Assembly: GCA_963848115.1 (NCBI GenBank)
Contig: CAWKCP010000001.1
Span: 1-64,000 of the forward strand
Direction: 5' to 3'
Length of the DNA: 64,000 nt
Source: JAWKOK01 sp963848115
Lineage (GTDB): Bacteria > Chloroflexota > Anaerolineae > Caldilineales > Caldilineaceae
Part shown: one piece after another, positions 20,961 to 30,401 of the stretch
How the letters are laid out: every line of letters starts with the position of its first letter
How positions within the stretch are numbered: the stretch's first letter is position 1
Notes under the pieces: generated by a model
Database searches by the model: none
Told to the model about the DNA's origin: nothing
What the model saw: only the letters and a program-made list of their open reading frames with translations
Translations under genes and position numbers: made by a program

Positions 20961-21779
20961 ATGACATCCATCGCCACCTTCCCCACAACCCTTGCTCAGT
21001 TCGTGCAGAACCTGCCCGGTCTTTCAAGTTTCGACGTCATGAGTCTGTTCAGCAGCAAAGAAGAGACTGCGCTCAACCGGGCCTTTGCCCAGTTCTACAG
21101 CAACTATCGCAACGAAGTGGATGCGCTCTTTGACGAGCACTTCCTGACCCACGCAGGCGAGCCGATCCTGAATGACTTCGTCGCTTACAAGCTCGACCGC
21201 CACGAAGCAGCAACCCAGTTGGCGCAGGTCTGGTCCGACCAATTGGGGCCAGTGAGCGGTGAAACACGCCGACGCCGCATTCGTGACGTAGCCATGGCAG
21301 CCGATGCCCTTTTGAAGTGGTTCCAGATTGAGTTGGGCCGCCCCCAGGTCATCGACCACGTTGAACGTGCCGAAGAGACGGGCATAGAATCCTCATCTCA
21401 GACGCTAACGCTGACAGCCGTCGAGACCGCACCAGGGACCGTACACCTGTCAGCGGCCGGCAAGCTCAATGCCGACTCCTACATGGAGATGATCCACAAG
21501 GCGCAGGAGCACTACCGCCGAGGCGTCCGAAACCTGGAACTTGATCTAGGCAACATCACAGACGTTCAGATGTCCGGACTCTACGCCCTTCACTGTATCG
21601 CCAAGATTTTCCGGGGCGAAGAGTACCCGGATCGCAGTTACGGTATCGCCGGATTGCGCAACATGGTGGAAGACAATCTGACCGCTGGAGTCCACGACCA
21701 GCTACGGCTCTGTGCGATCAACAGCGCCATCACAAAACGGTTGGAAAAGGCAGGCATCTATGAGGTATACGCAGTCTAG
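20961..21779 (+). CDS. STAS-domain protein
   Basis: This 272-residue protein starts at ATG 20961, eight bases after AAAGGAGA. The N-terminal 150 residues look like a helical sensor or binding module (FAQFYSNYRNEVDALFDEHF, then QLAQVWSDQLGPVSGE). The C-terminal 120 residues fit a STAS fold (TVHLSAAGKLNADSYMEMIH, then LELDLGNITDVQMSGLYALH), with a Ser in the loop where anti-sigma-factor antagonists are phosphorylated. No kinase or sigma factor is adjacent. It is transcribed divergently from the giant secreted protein gene and is followed by a good terminator. A partner-switching role is inferred from the domain. Confidence 0.65.
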   Translation: MTSIATFPTTLAQFVQNLPGLSSFDVMSLFSSKEETALNRAFAQFYSNYRNEVDALFDEHFLTHAGEPILNDFVAYKLDRHEAATQLAQVWSDQLGPVSGETRRRRIRDVAMAADALLKWFQIELGRPQVIDHVERAEETGIESSSQTLTLTAVETAPGTVHLSAAGKLNADSYMEMIHKAQEHYRRGVRNLELDLGNITDVQMSGLYALHCIAKIFRGEEYPDRSYGIAGLRNMVEDNLTAGVHDQLRLCAINSAITKRLEKAGIYEVYAV

Positions 21780-21842
21780 CAACATGCCTAAATTCCGGCC
21801 GGAAGTAACGACGTTTGAACGGTCAATAATTTATCCTGCAAC

Positions 21843-21895
21843 AGGCTTACCCTCTGCCGGCGCCCCCCAGGTCGGCAGGGGGTAAGCCTATTTTC
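21843..21895 (+). terminator. Rho-independent terminator after the STAS gene
   Basis: 17-base arms (AGGCTTACCCTCTGCCG and CGGCAGGGGGTAAGCCT, one mismatch) enclose a C-rich loop and are followed by ATTTTC. Confidence 0.75.
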
Positions 21896-21990
21896 TCCGG
21901 CCGGATCCAGTTCCCTCCCCGAACGTACAGGGCACCGGTCAGTTTCATAGGAGCTTATGTCAGGACTTGTGGTCGGTACCCGGCACGTTC

Positions 21991-22138
21991 AACCCAATAA
22001 TAACCGGCTCTCTGAACTATTGTGGGGTGCACAACCCGACCTCCGGGAGGTGTCCGGCGAACCTCCGCCCTGATTACCATTCGTGGACACCTCCCGGAGG
22101 TCTAGCCCCACAATTCCTCAGTGAACCCAATAACAACC
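21991..22138. repeat. Palindromic element flanked by 15-bp direct repeats
   Basis: A perfect 18-base inverted repeat (22038-22055 and 22085-22102, GACCTCCGGGAGGTGTCC) sits inside a second inverted pair, ATTGTGGGG and CCCCACAAT (22019-22027 and 22106-22114). The whole is bracketed by AACCCAATAATAACC (21991-22005) and AACCCAATAACAACC (22124-22138). It resembles a MITE or cruciform element with target duplication. No second copy was found here. The rest of the 438-base gap 21780-22217 contains only the terminator above. Confidence 0.6.
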
Positions 22139-22217
22139 TTGCAATTCCGAGCCAACCCATGGTTTGATTGGACGATACCGATCGTCACACGATCCACAAC
22201 CCAATGGAGCACACGCC

Positions 22218-23881
22218 ATGATCCGCCTCAGCAATGTTCCTGATCTCATCCTCGTCAACGCCAAAGATCTACACAGTCAACGATACCCAGCCGCTTGCCC
22301 AGGCCGTCGCCATTCGCAAACATCGCATCGTCGCAGTCGGATCTGATGCCGAAATCCTCTCCTTGGCCGGTACCGACACCACCGTCATCGACCTCGACGG
22401 CAAGCTGATGTTGCCCGGCATCTGCGACGCCCATATTCACTTCTATGAATGGAGCCTGAGTTTGCAGGAGGTCCAGCTTGCCGGCACGCGCAGCAAGGCA
22501 GAGATGCTGGAACGCATCGCCACACGTGCGGCCCAGTCTTTCGACGGCGAATCCAGCGGAGGACTGGATCATCGGGCGCGGTTGGAACGAAAGTCGCTGG
22601 GGCGAGACCGACTTCCCTACGGCAGCCGATATTGATGCAGTCACTGGCCTCGACCGCCCTGGCCTTTTCTGGCGCGCCGACATGCATGGTGCAGTGGCAA
22701 ACACGGCGGCCCTACGTATGGCCGGCATCTCCGCTGCGACGCCGGATCCGGATGGCGGCGTCATCGATCGCGACAGAGAAGGCAACCCCACCGGCGTTCT
22801 ACGCGAGCTGGCCATTGCGCCGGTGGCTGACTGCATCCGCAAACCCAGTGAAACCGAACTCGAGAACGCCCTTATCAACGGCATGCGGACGCTTCACAGC
22901 CTGGGCGTCACCGCCATCCACGATCAGCGCATGAAGGATCAGGACGACGGGCCGCGTATGCTGGCGGCCTATCGAAGGCTGCGGGAGCAGGGCCGGCTGA
23001 AGCTACGCGTCAACTGCAACATCGCCGCCCACGATCTGCCCCATCTGGCCGGTCTTGGGCTGCGCAGCGGCTTCGGCGATGACTATCTACGCCTGGGCCA
23101 CGTCAAGCTCTTCACGGACGGCAGCCTGGGCACACGTACAGCCTGGATGCTGGCGCCTTTTGAAATGCTCGATCCGGACGAGGCGGAGAACACCGGTGTC
23201 AATGTGACGCCGCCGGCCCAAATGGCCAAGGAGTTTCGCCAGGCTACGGAACTGGGGTTCCCGATCAGCGTTCATGCCATCGGCGACCGCGCCAACCGGA
23301 CAGTGCTCGACATCTTCGAGGAACTGGCCGACGCCGGTCTCGAACCGCCCCTTCCCCACCGCATTGAACACGTCCAGATTATCGATCCGATTGACTTGCC
23401 CCGCCTGGCCGGGCTTGGCATCACGGCCAGCGTCCAGCCCATCCACGCCACCGATGACATCGATACTGCCAATCGTTACATGGGCGCCCGCGGCGCAAAC
23501 ATGTACAATTTTCGCTCGCTGCTCGACCTGGGCACGCTCTCGGTCTACGGCAGCGACGCGCCCGTGGCCGACGTCAATCCCTATGCCGGCATGCAAGCCG
23601 CAGTCACACGACAGCGACCGGAGCGCATAGACCAACCGGCCTGGTACGCAGACGAATGCATCTCAATCGAACAGGCCATCACTGGCTACACGAAAGCAGG
23701 GCCGGAGGCAGCGGGTTGGCAGTCGGTCATCGGGACCATCGAGCCCGGCAAACGCGCAGATCTTGTTGTGCTGGATCGCGACCTGCTGACGGTAGCGGCG
23801 AATGGAATCAGCGCTGACGAGATCGCGGGCGCCCAGGTCGAGATGACCATCTTTGACGGGGAGATCGTTTACCGCACGTAG
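22218..23881 (+). CDS. Amidohydrolase family 3 (YtcJ-like), two frame breaks
   Basis: The start is ATG 22218, eight bases after GGAG. The beginning MIRLSNVPDLILVNA joins the second frame (KIYTVNDTQPLAQAVAIRKH) across an AAA run at 22264-22266, where one extra A explains the shift. A second break lies near 22545-22560. Joined, about 553 residues show the metal-binding HIHF motif (CDAHIHFYEW), FTDGSLGTRTAWM, SVHAIGDRANRTVLD, HRIEHVQI and a C-terminal EPGKRADLVVLD strand, in the order typical of the family. These are metal-dependent hydrolases of amides or related bonds; the substrate is unknown. A REP pair follows the gene, then a flavoprotein gene. Confidence 0.8.
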
Positions 23882-23962
23882 CTCACGGATTTCGATGTAC
23901 GGTACGCTCGCCCTTCGTGCGCACAGATCTAGCACCGTGCGGCGCAAATGAGTCGATGGTTT

Positions 23963-24048
23963 GTAGGTCCGGCTATCAGCCGGACGACATTGACAACCTC
24001 TGGATCTGTCTGATGATTGAGCGTTGTCACGCTGGTAGCGTGACCTAC
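23963..24048. repeat. BIME-like REP pair, copy 1
   Basis: A forward REP (GTAG, arms GTCCGGCT and AGCCGGAC) and an inverted REP (arms GTCACGCT and AGCGTGAC, ending CTAC) are separated by about 40 bases. The GTAG tetranucleotide 5' of each hairpin is the usual REP signature. The same pair occurs in opposite orientation at 57964-58067. Nothing else was recognised in the 431-base gap 23882-24312. Confidence 0.75.
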
Positions 24049-24312
24049 CGATTCATGGGGCTATTTTCGCCCTCGCGTACCAGCACGTTCGCGTGTCGCC
24101 CGTTCTGACCCGTTTGCACGAGGGCGTGCACACTGAACATCTGGGGCACACGCCTATCACGGAGTTGTTCAATCCTCAGTCCCTGAGATGTGAACCCATG
24201 TAACCTTTGATGCAGACAAACATCCAAATAACAGAGAATATCAAGAGACATTACGCTGGGCACGCAACGACCCATCTCGCCATCGCCCGGCGTCAACCGA
24301 AAGGCACATTCC

Positions 24313-25687
24313 ATGCAAACAGTGGTTATCATCGGTGGAGACGCGGCCGGTATGAGCGCCGCCAGCAAGATCAAGCGAGAACGGAAAGAAGCCGACGTGA
24401 TCGTCTACGAACGAGGTGAACACATCAGCTTCTCGGCCTGCGGCATGCCCTATTGGATCGGCGGGACCATCGAATCCGATGAAGATCTGCTGGTTCTCAC
24501 GCCGGAGGTCGCGCGCAACAAACGCGGCATCGACGTACGCATGCGCCATGAGGTGACCGCCATCAACCGCGCAGATAAGACGGTCGAGGTCCGCAATCTG
24601 GATACGGGAGAACCGTCAACACAAGTCTACGACAAACTGGTCATCGCCACCGGCGCCTCGGCCGTGCGCCCGCCCATCCCCGGCATGGACCTGCCCGGCG
24701 TCTTCACGCTGCGCGCCCTTTCCGACAGCCAGCGCATACACGCCTACATGGCCGCAGACCACGCCGCAGACAGCGGTTGTCATCGGCGGCGGCTACATCG
24801 GCGTGGAGATGGCCGAGGCGTTGATCGACCGCGGGCTGGAGGTACACATTGTCGAAATGTTGCCCCAGATCATGCCCAACTTCGACGCCGACATGGTTGA
24901 CGAAGTAACGGACCACCTGCGTGAAAAAGGCGTCCAGCTGCATCTGGGCGTTGGCTCAAACGGGGTCAGCGAAGTGGATGGCCGATTGGCAGTGGGGCTG
25001 GGTGACACAGGCGAAGCAGTCGTTGCCGACCTGGTACTGGTCTCGGTGGGCGTGCGGCCCAACTCACAGCTGGCAGCCGATGCCGGGCTGGCGCTCGGCA
25101 GAAGCAAAGCCATCCGCGTCGACGACCACATGCGCACCACCGATCCGGACATCTACGCCGCCGGAGACTGTGTCGAGCACCACCACATCGTGCTCGACGA
25201 GGATGTCTGGATCCCCCTGGCGCCGTCGGCCAACAAAGGCGGTCGCATTGCCGGCGAGAACATCAGCGGCAGCGACACGGCCTTTCCCGGCATTCTGGGC
25301 ACGGCCGTGGTCAAAGTCTTTGACTACACCATGTCGGTCACCGGCCTGACCGAGCGCGCCGCTGTAGCCAGCGGCAAGTACGGAAGCGAAGGCGAGTTTG
25401 TAGGCAGCGCCGCCATCTCGGCCTACGACAAAGCGCACTACTGGCCGGGGGCCGAGAAGATCAAGGCCAAGCTGGTCATCGACAAGCGCGATGGCCGCAT
25501 CCTCGGCGCACAGTTGGTCGGCAAGGCCGGCGTCAACAAACGCATCGACATCGTCGCCACCGCCATCACTGCGGGCCTAACCGTCGACCAACTCGGCCTG
25601 CTCGACCTCTCCTACGCACCGCCTTATTCGCCGGTCTACGATCCGGTGCAGGTCTGTGCGAATGTAGCGGCGAGGCAGGTGGGGTAG
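24313..25687 (+). CDS. CoA-disulfide reductase/NADH oxidase-like flavoprotein, one frame break
   Basis: The start is ATG 24313, after GAAAGG. The N-terminal FAD motif is VVIIGGDAAGMSAASKI, and the redox Cys is Cys43 in SFSACGMPYWIGG, the single-Cys context of CoA-disulfide reductases and NADH oxidases. The frame changes near 24765, between HAYMAADH and TPQTAVVIGGGYIGVEMAE, which is the NAD(P)H-binding motif. The rest shows DIYAAGDCVEH (second FAD motif) and a normal dimerisation domain ending QVCANVAARQVG. Length is about 457, usual for the family. It probably reduces CoA disulfide, oxygen or polysulfide with NAD(P)H in the cytosol; which of these cannot be told from sequence alone. Confidence 0.82.
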
Positions 25688-25749
25688 GGAATGGTGATTG
25701 GGGATCGGGGATTCGGCATGCCAACGCCCAATCCCCAATCACCATTCCC
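25687..25749. terminator. Long inverted repeat between convergent genes
   Basis: A perfect 18-base inverted repeat (GGGAATGGTGATTGGGGA and its complement) begins at the last base of the flavoprotein stop and ends one base before the stop of the convergent membrane protein. It may be a bidirectional terminator. There is no T-run. Confidence 0.5.
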
Positions 25750-27427
25750 CTATCCCCCATCCCCAAATGGAACCTCCCAATTGCGCACCAGATCGGTGAC
25801 CGCGGCGCGGGTGGCTTCGGCGCCGAAACCCCAGGCGAAGAGCGTGGCGTAGTCGGCCCATGGGTTGGCGCCGAAGGTGGCCTTGGTGACGTAGAGTTCG
25901 TTGTAGCCGGCCAGGCCCAGCAGGATCAGGGCCACGGCATAGCTTGCCCATTGGAAGTAGCGCAGCCGCTTGCCGGCCTCCTCTGCATCCTCCTTGTCGA
26001 TGGGCTCGTCCAGCGGTGGAATAACCGTAGCCGTCATTTGGGCCTGAACTGTGGCCGGTGCACTCAGTGCGCCCTGGGGTGTGGCAGCGCGTGGGGGTGC
26101 GCCCTTTGCCAGCAGATCGCTGATGCTCTTGATGTCAGCCTCAGCGCCAGCCACCAGCGCGTCATACTTGGCGGAATAGCCGTCATCTGAAATCGGAAGC
26201 AGATCGCTCAATTGGCGTGCATAGCCGGCCAGTTTGGCGGCATAGCCATGGCGGACTTCCTTCTCCTCATTGGTCTTGGCCGGCAGCTTGTTGACCAGTT
26301 CCTTGGCCTGAGCCAACAGGGAGTCGGCATGTTCATATTCGTCGTCGTGGCGGGCGATGGCCACCAGATCAGCGCGTAGCGGGCCGGCATCACTCTGGGT
26401 CGGTGCAGCCGAAACCACTGCGTCCAGTTTTGCCGTCAAGTCGTCATAGAAAGGGATGCTCTTGGGCTTGAAAGCCAGGCGCAGATCGGCGGCCTGTTTG
26501 AGTTGGGCGATCCAGTTGGTCCGATCACTGCGCCAGTTGACGTAGATCGTACCGCGCCGCAGCCAGGTTCTGTTCGGCCGCCGTCCAGTCTGCGGTACGC
26601 AGGGACACGTGGGCATCCAGCAGTTCGGCTTCCATGCGCGTGCGGAAAACGGCTCCGACCGCGTCGTCGATCAGCTGAGGGTCGGCATCCATGCTTTCGC
26701 GCAGCGTACCGGCCTCCACCAGCAGTTCATCTCGCTGTCGACCGCGCTTGCGATAGGTGGACATCCCAATGCCCAGCGCCAGCCCGGCCAAAAGCACCAG
26801 CATGGGCCAGATGCCCCGGGCTTTGACCGAGACGTTCAGAGTCACGGGTAGTTCGCCCTCGCTGGTCACGATGAAGATTTCGCCGGTGTACTGGCCCGAG
26901 TCCACTTCGTGAAGTTTCACGGCGACGGTCAACGGGATCGGGTAGATCACGTCGGTTTCAGCGCCGGACTCGCCGCTGGTTTCGGCATCCAGGGCAGAGT
27001 CAGCAGCCAAATCCGAAGACGGAGCGGCTTCCGTATCCGCACTGACTTCCGCCGACTCTTCCACCGGCGCGGCAGCTTCATCGACAACCACGACGTTTGT
27101 CTCTGCGGGCTCGTCCCCAGCCGCCGGCTCCGCTTCCGACTCCGGCGTCGGCCAGCTTGCCGTGATTGAGCCGGCCGACAGAACGCTCGTGCCGTCGGCC
27201 GAGTTCAGGTCACCGGGGACCACGCCCTCGATCACGACGCCGGGTTGCAGGCGCACCAGCAGCGTGCGCTCATAGTCACTGCCTACGACGCCGGCGATGC
27301 TCACCTGGTTTGGCGATACGACGCCGACAACATCGCCGTCCGCGGCCAGGACCGCACTGTTCAGAAGCAACGATCCACAGATCAGGAGCGACAACAGCCA
27401 GAACGATCGCAGCGATATTGACTTCAT
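25750..27427 (-). CDS. Exported membrane-anchored protein of unknown function, one frame break
   Basis: The start ATG 27427 follows GGAGAA and gives a signal peptide (SLRSFWLLSLLICGSLLLNS, cleavage near VLA-AD). An extracytoplasmic part with a long Glu/Ala/Asp-rich linker follows (about residues 90-160), then one membrane helix (MLVLLAGLALGIGMS) and a helical cytoplasmic region. The frame changes near 26530 (YDLRQLAQ continuing as SDRTNWIAQLKQAADL). The C-terminal part is helical (AKELVNKLPAKTNEEKEV) and ends with another hydrophobic pair (ASYAVALILLGLAGYNELYV) before EVPFGDGG. The total is about 558 residues. No enzyme motif is seen. A link between envelope and cytoplasm through a helical scaffold is possible but unproven. 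Confidence 0.6.
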
Positions 27428-27601
27428 GGCATTCTCCACTTCATTGCATGCAACACGGTTCCCGACTTCCAAGCATAGTCTGTGTAGGGCCGATATTCAC
27501 TATCTTTGCACTTTTAAGCCTGTCATTCCCGCCTTCGCAGGTATGACACCCTCTCCGGCAGCAACAGAACTGCAACCATCGTGAAGGTGAAAGAAAACTG
27601 A

Positions 27602-27643
27602 GAGGGTGAGGGCGCGACGAATTTCGGCCATCCCCTCACCCTC
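27602..27643. terminator. Inverted repeat upstream of the membrane protein and downstream of the SDR
   Basis: 11-base arms GAGGGTGAGGG and CCCTCACCCTC surround a 20-base loop, just past the SDR stop on the minus strand. It may terminate SDR transcription. Nothing else was recognised in 27428-27649. Confidence 0.35.
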
Positions 27644-27649
27644 CCATCC

Positions 27650-28348
27650 CTACCAAGGAATCTCATAGCCGCGCCAGTGGTAGAAACGTCCTGTGTCCTC
27701 AAGGCCATGCGCTTCGACCAGCGACAGGGTTGCACGTGCGGACTCGAAGGCATCGACCGGTCCGCCACCGGGATCGCCTCGGCCGCCCGGATGGTGGATC
27801 AAGACCGTGATGCCCTGGGGCTTGAGCGCTTCGGCCAGCGTGCGGCTGAACATGTTGAGCGCGGCCTTGCTGGCGCAGTAGCCGAACACGCTGTCCGATG
27901 CATTGTTGGTCGGGTCGGTCTTGTACCAGATCGACCCCCATGACGAGGAGCTCATCATGATGCAAGGGTTGTCGCCGGCAACCAGCAGCGGCACACAGGC
28001 GCGGCTGAGCATCAACGGCGCGATGGCATTGACGGCGAATTTGGCGCTCAGCTCTTCAACATCCAGACTGTCCAGGGTATCGCCGCCCATGCGGCCGGCA
28101 TTGTTCAACAGCAGATCGAGTCCGTCAGTCTCGGCCGATACCCGGCGAACCAACGCCTCAATCTGGCTGACATCCCGCAGATCGACCTCAAGAACCGTAC
28201 AGCGCTCATCCTCAGCCAACGCCATCAACTCAGGCGCTGCTGCTGCTTGACGGCAGGTGGCAAAGACACGGTCGCCCCGTTCCAGAGTCTCCTGCACCAA
28301 GGCCAGACCGTAACCGCGGTTGGCGCCGGTGATCAGTACGCGTCGCAT
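27650..28348 (-). CDS. Short-chain dehydrogenase/reductase
   Basis: The start ATG 28348 follows AAAGGATG. The 232-residue protein has the NAD(P)-binding motif GANRGYG (residues 8-14), NNAG (82-85), an active-site Ser region (MMSSSSWGS) and YCASK (Tyr157-Lys161). The end DTGRFYHWRGYEIPW is typical of the C-factor/sniffer-like subgroup. It probably catalyses NAD(P)H-linked reduction or oxidation of a carbonyl or alcohol in the cytosol; the substrate is unknown. It is the penultimate gene of the long minus-strand block from gyrA, with gaps that argue against one transcript. Confidence 0.85.
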   Translation of the reverse strand: MRRVLITGANRGYGLALVQETLERGDRVFATCRQAAAAPELMALAEDERCTVLEVDLRDVSQIEALVRRVSAETDGLDLLLNNAGRMGGDTLDSLDVEELSAKFAVNAIAPLMLSRACVPLLVAGDNPCIMMSSSSWGSIWYKTDPTNNASDSVFGYCASKAALNMFSRTLAEALKPQGITVLIHHPGGRGDPGGGPVDAFESARATLSLVEAHGLEDTGRFYHWRGYEIPW

Positions 28349-28434
28349 TGGGCATCCTTTCGATTGTGGTTGGGATGGTTGTCTGGGGCGGGTCAATTTG
28401 ACCATAACCAATCGTCTCTGGTCATTGAGATTCA

Positions 28435-28504
28435 GGGATTGAGTGATACCGGGTTGGTCAGCAATCGCCAAATCTCTGGCCGAAGGCCAAAATCACTCAA
28501 TCCC
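28435..28504. repeat. Imperfect palindrome between MBL and SDR genes
   Basis: 13-base arms GGGATTGAGTGAT (28435-28447) and ATCACTCAATCCC (28492-28504) enclose a small GGCC-GAA-GGCC hairpin. It could be a terminator of the MBL gene or a short repeat element. No second copy was seen. Confidence 0.35.
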
Positions 28505-28546
28505 AGAGATCAAGATCTCGTCACGTCTCCAGTTCAGATCTCCAGT

Positions 28547-29260
28547 TCAGATCTCCGTCGAAAAAACCTGGCTGGCAAAAGACGTGATCCGCTTGCCCCC
28601 ATTCAGCAGAATCGGCGGGCCATGGCCGAAGACAACGACTTCGACTTCGTCACCATATTTTTTGGCCAGCTTCCAGATGCTGCGCAGGGCGTTGTCAGGA
28701 TCGGACGTGAAGGCGCCGGGCGGCGGCGCAAGCTTGGCTTTGCGATTGGTCAGCGCATCGCCGGTGATCAAGATCCGGCGCTCCTTGTGCAGGAGCGAAA
28801 TGTGGCCTGGCGTATGGCCTGGCGTGTGGGCAACCGTGAAGCCCTCAGGAGTTACCTGTCCATCGACCATCAACTCGTCAGGTGTGACCGGCTGGACCCG
28901 GAAAGCGGGAAAGAGGCGTGCGATTCCGAAGACGGGCCGCAAATAGAACTTGGCCGGTCCTCGTCGCTCGGGATGTTCCAGCAACTGTTTCTCAACCGTG
29001 TGGCAGGCAATACGAGCACCGGTGGCACGCTTGACATCGGCCAACGCGCCGACATGGTCCACGTCTGCATGGGTGACAATCACGCGTCGTACCGTGTGCA
29101 ATGGCCAGCCATGGCCCGTGATCGCGTCCAGCAAATCCTGCGCGGCTCCAGGCATCCCGACATCGATTAGCGTGATGCCTTCATCCCACTCCCACGCATA
29201 ACAATTGACAAAATTGCCGATCTCATCGATCTGCCACAACCCCGGAACGATCTGTTTCAT
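28547..29260 (-). CDS. MBL-fold metallohydrolase
   Basis: An intact 237-residue protein. The metal-binding motif is HADVDH (residues 64-69), an HxDxDH variant of the usual HxHxDH. TVAHTPGHTPGHISLL, LITGDAL and VVVFGHGPPI supply the other metallo-beta-lactamase motifs. The fold hydrolyses thioesters, lactones or phosphoesters in many families, and the substrate cannot be assigned. The start ATG 29260 has only a weak ribosome-binding site. It lies 30 bases after the small CxxC protein and may be part of the lepB-deoC operon. Confidence 0.8.
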   Translation of the reverse strand: MKQIVPGLWQIDEIGNFVNCYAWEWDEGITLIDVGMPGAAQDLLDAITGHGWPLHTVRRVIVTHADVDHVGALADVKRATGARIACHTVEKQLLEHPERRGPAKFYLRPVFGIARLFPAFRVQPVTPDELMVDGQVTPEGFTVAHTPGHTPGHISLLHKERRILITGDALTNRKAKLAPPPGAFTSDPDNALRSIWKLAKKYGDEVEVVVFGHGPPILLNGGKRITSFASQVFSTEI

Positions 29261-29289
29261 AGCGGCTACGCACCCATTTCCTGCCCTGA

Positions 29290-29583
29290 CTATCGTTTCT
29301 GGGAAAAATACTCACCCTTGATACTACCGAGATGTCGTAGGCGCGCCCGTGGATGATCGATGGCGAGGGTCAACTCATCTTCATCGAGACCTGTCGCTTC
29401 GGCCATGCGCGGTACAGTCTGGAACGAGTCATAGGTCATTTCACGAACGCGTTCTCGCTGCTCTGCCGAGAGCTTGTAGCCGATCCAGGTCAGTTCCGGT
29501 TTCTCCAGCAGGTCACTACGGCATTCAGCACAACGCCAAGCGTGGCCAATCATCAACGCAAAATCGGATACCCGCCTAGCCAT
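29290..29583 (-). CDS. Small hypothetical protein with a CxxC motif
   Basis: The ATG at 29583 overlaps the deoC stop by one base (TGATGG), a sign of translational coupling. The 97-residue product has a CAEC motif near its start (GHAWRCAECRSDLLEKPELT), followed by helical segments (LSAEQRERVREMTYDSFQTV, EATGLDEDELTLAIDHPRAR). One metal-binding pair only is present, so a full zinc ribbon is not formed unless the protein dimerises. No family is recognised. Its coupling to deoC suggests co-expression with deoxynucleoside catabolism. Confidence 0.6.
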   Translation of the reverse strand: MARRVSDFALMIGHAWRCAECRSDLLEKPELTWIGYKLSAEQRERVREMTYDSFQTVPRMAEATGLDEDELTLAIDHPRARLRHLGSIKGEYFSQKR

Positions 29584-30395
29584 CAATACGATTCCCCTGT
29601 CGATGACGCGGGGGACGGAACAGGTGACGCCGACTTGCTCTGCATGATCTCGACGCCGGCGCTGGCGCCGATCCTGGTTGCCCCAGCGGCCACCATATTG
29701 TTCACATCTTGGGCGTTGCGTATGCCGCCTGCGGCCTTGACACCCAGTTCCGGTCCAACCACCGCACGCATCAGCGCGACGTCGGGCAACGTGGCCCCAC
29801 CGCTGCTGAAGCCAGTGGATGTCTTCACAAAATCAACGCCGGCAGCCTTGGCCAACACACATCCGGCGATCTTCTCTTCGGTGGTCAGCAGACACATCTC
29901 AAGAATCACCTTGACCTTCGCACCGCCGGCACGAGCGGCTTCGACGACACCGGCCATATCTGAGAAGACATACGCATAGTCGCCGTCTTTGAGCCGACCG
30001 ACATTGATTACCATGTCCAGTTCGGTGGCCCCGTCAGCGACGGCTTGTCCGGCTTCAAAGGCCTTAACGGACGGCAACGTAGCGCCGAGCGGGAAGCCAA
30101 TCACGGTGCAGACCTGAACTCGACTGCCGGAAAGCCGTTCCGCACAATGCTCGATCCAGGTCGGATTGACGCAGACGCTGGCAAACTCATATTCACGCGC
30201 TTCCGCACACAACCGATCGATCTGCGCAACAGTGGTGTCCGGCTTGAGTGCTGTATGATCAATCACGGCTGCGATCTCGGCCGGGGTCAGATCTGCTGAT
30301 CCGCTGGGGCTGTAGTCAGGATCATAGAGCGGGCCGGCGGCGATGAGGCTCTCATCGACAAGTGCCTGCAATTCGACGGGTCCGAATGGTTTCAT
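29583..30395 (-). CDS. deoC: Deoxyribose-phosphate aldolase
   Basis: This class I aldolase cleaves 2-deoxyribose 5-phosphate to glyceraldehyde 3-phosphate and acetaldehyde, in cytosolic nucleoside catabolism. The 270-residue protein shows IDHTALKPD, FASVCVNP, GFPLGA, the Schiff-base Lys191 in DFVKTSTGF, and VKAAGGIRN. It has an N-terminal extension of about 35 residues compared with short family members. The start ATG 30395 uses an AGGAG site that overlaps the lepB stop (GAG-TAA). It is therefore coupled to lepB upstream and to the small CxxC protein downstream. Confidence 0.93.
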   Translation of the reverse strand: MKPFGPVELQALVDESLIAAGPLYDPDYSPSGSADLTPAEIAAVIDHTALKPDTTVAQIDRLCAEAREYEFASVCVNPTWIEHCAERLSGSRVQVCTVIGFPLGATLPSVKAFEAGQAVADGATELDMVINVGRLKDGDYAYVFSDMAGVVEAARAGGAKVKVILEMCLLTTEEKIAGCVLAKAAGVDFVKTSTGFSSGGATLPDVALMRAVVGPELGVKAAGGIRNAQDVNNMVAAGATRIGASAGVEIMQSKSASPVPSPASSTGESY

Positions 30396-30401
30396 TGGCT
30401 T

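Noticed and set aside
23963..24048. Transcription terminator of the amidohydrolase gene
   Set aside because: It is a pair of GTAG-type hairpins found in opposite orientation elsewhere, with no T-run. A repeat element explains it better.
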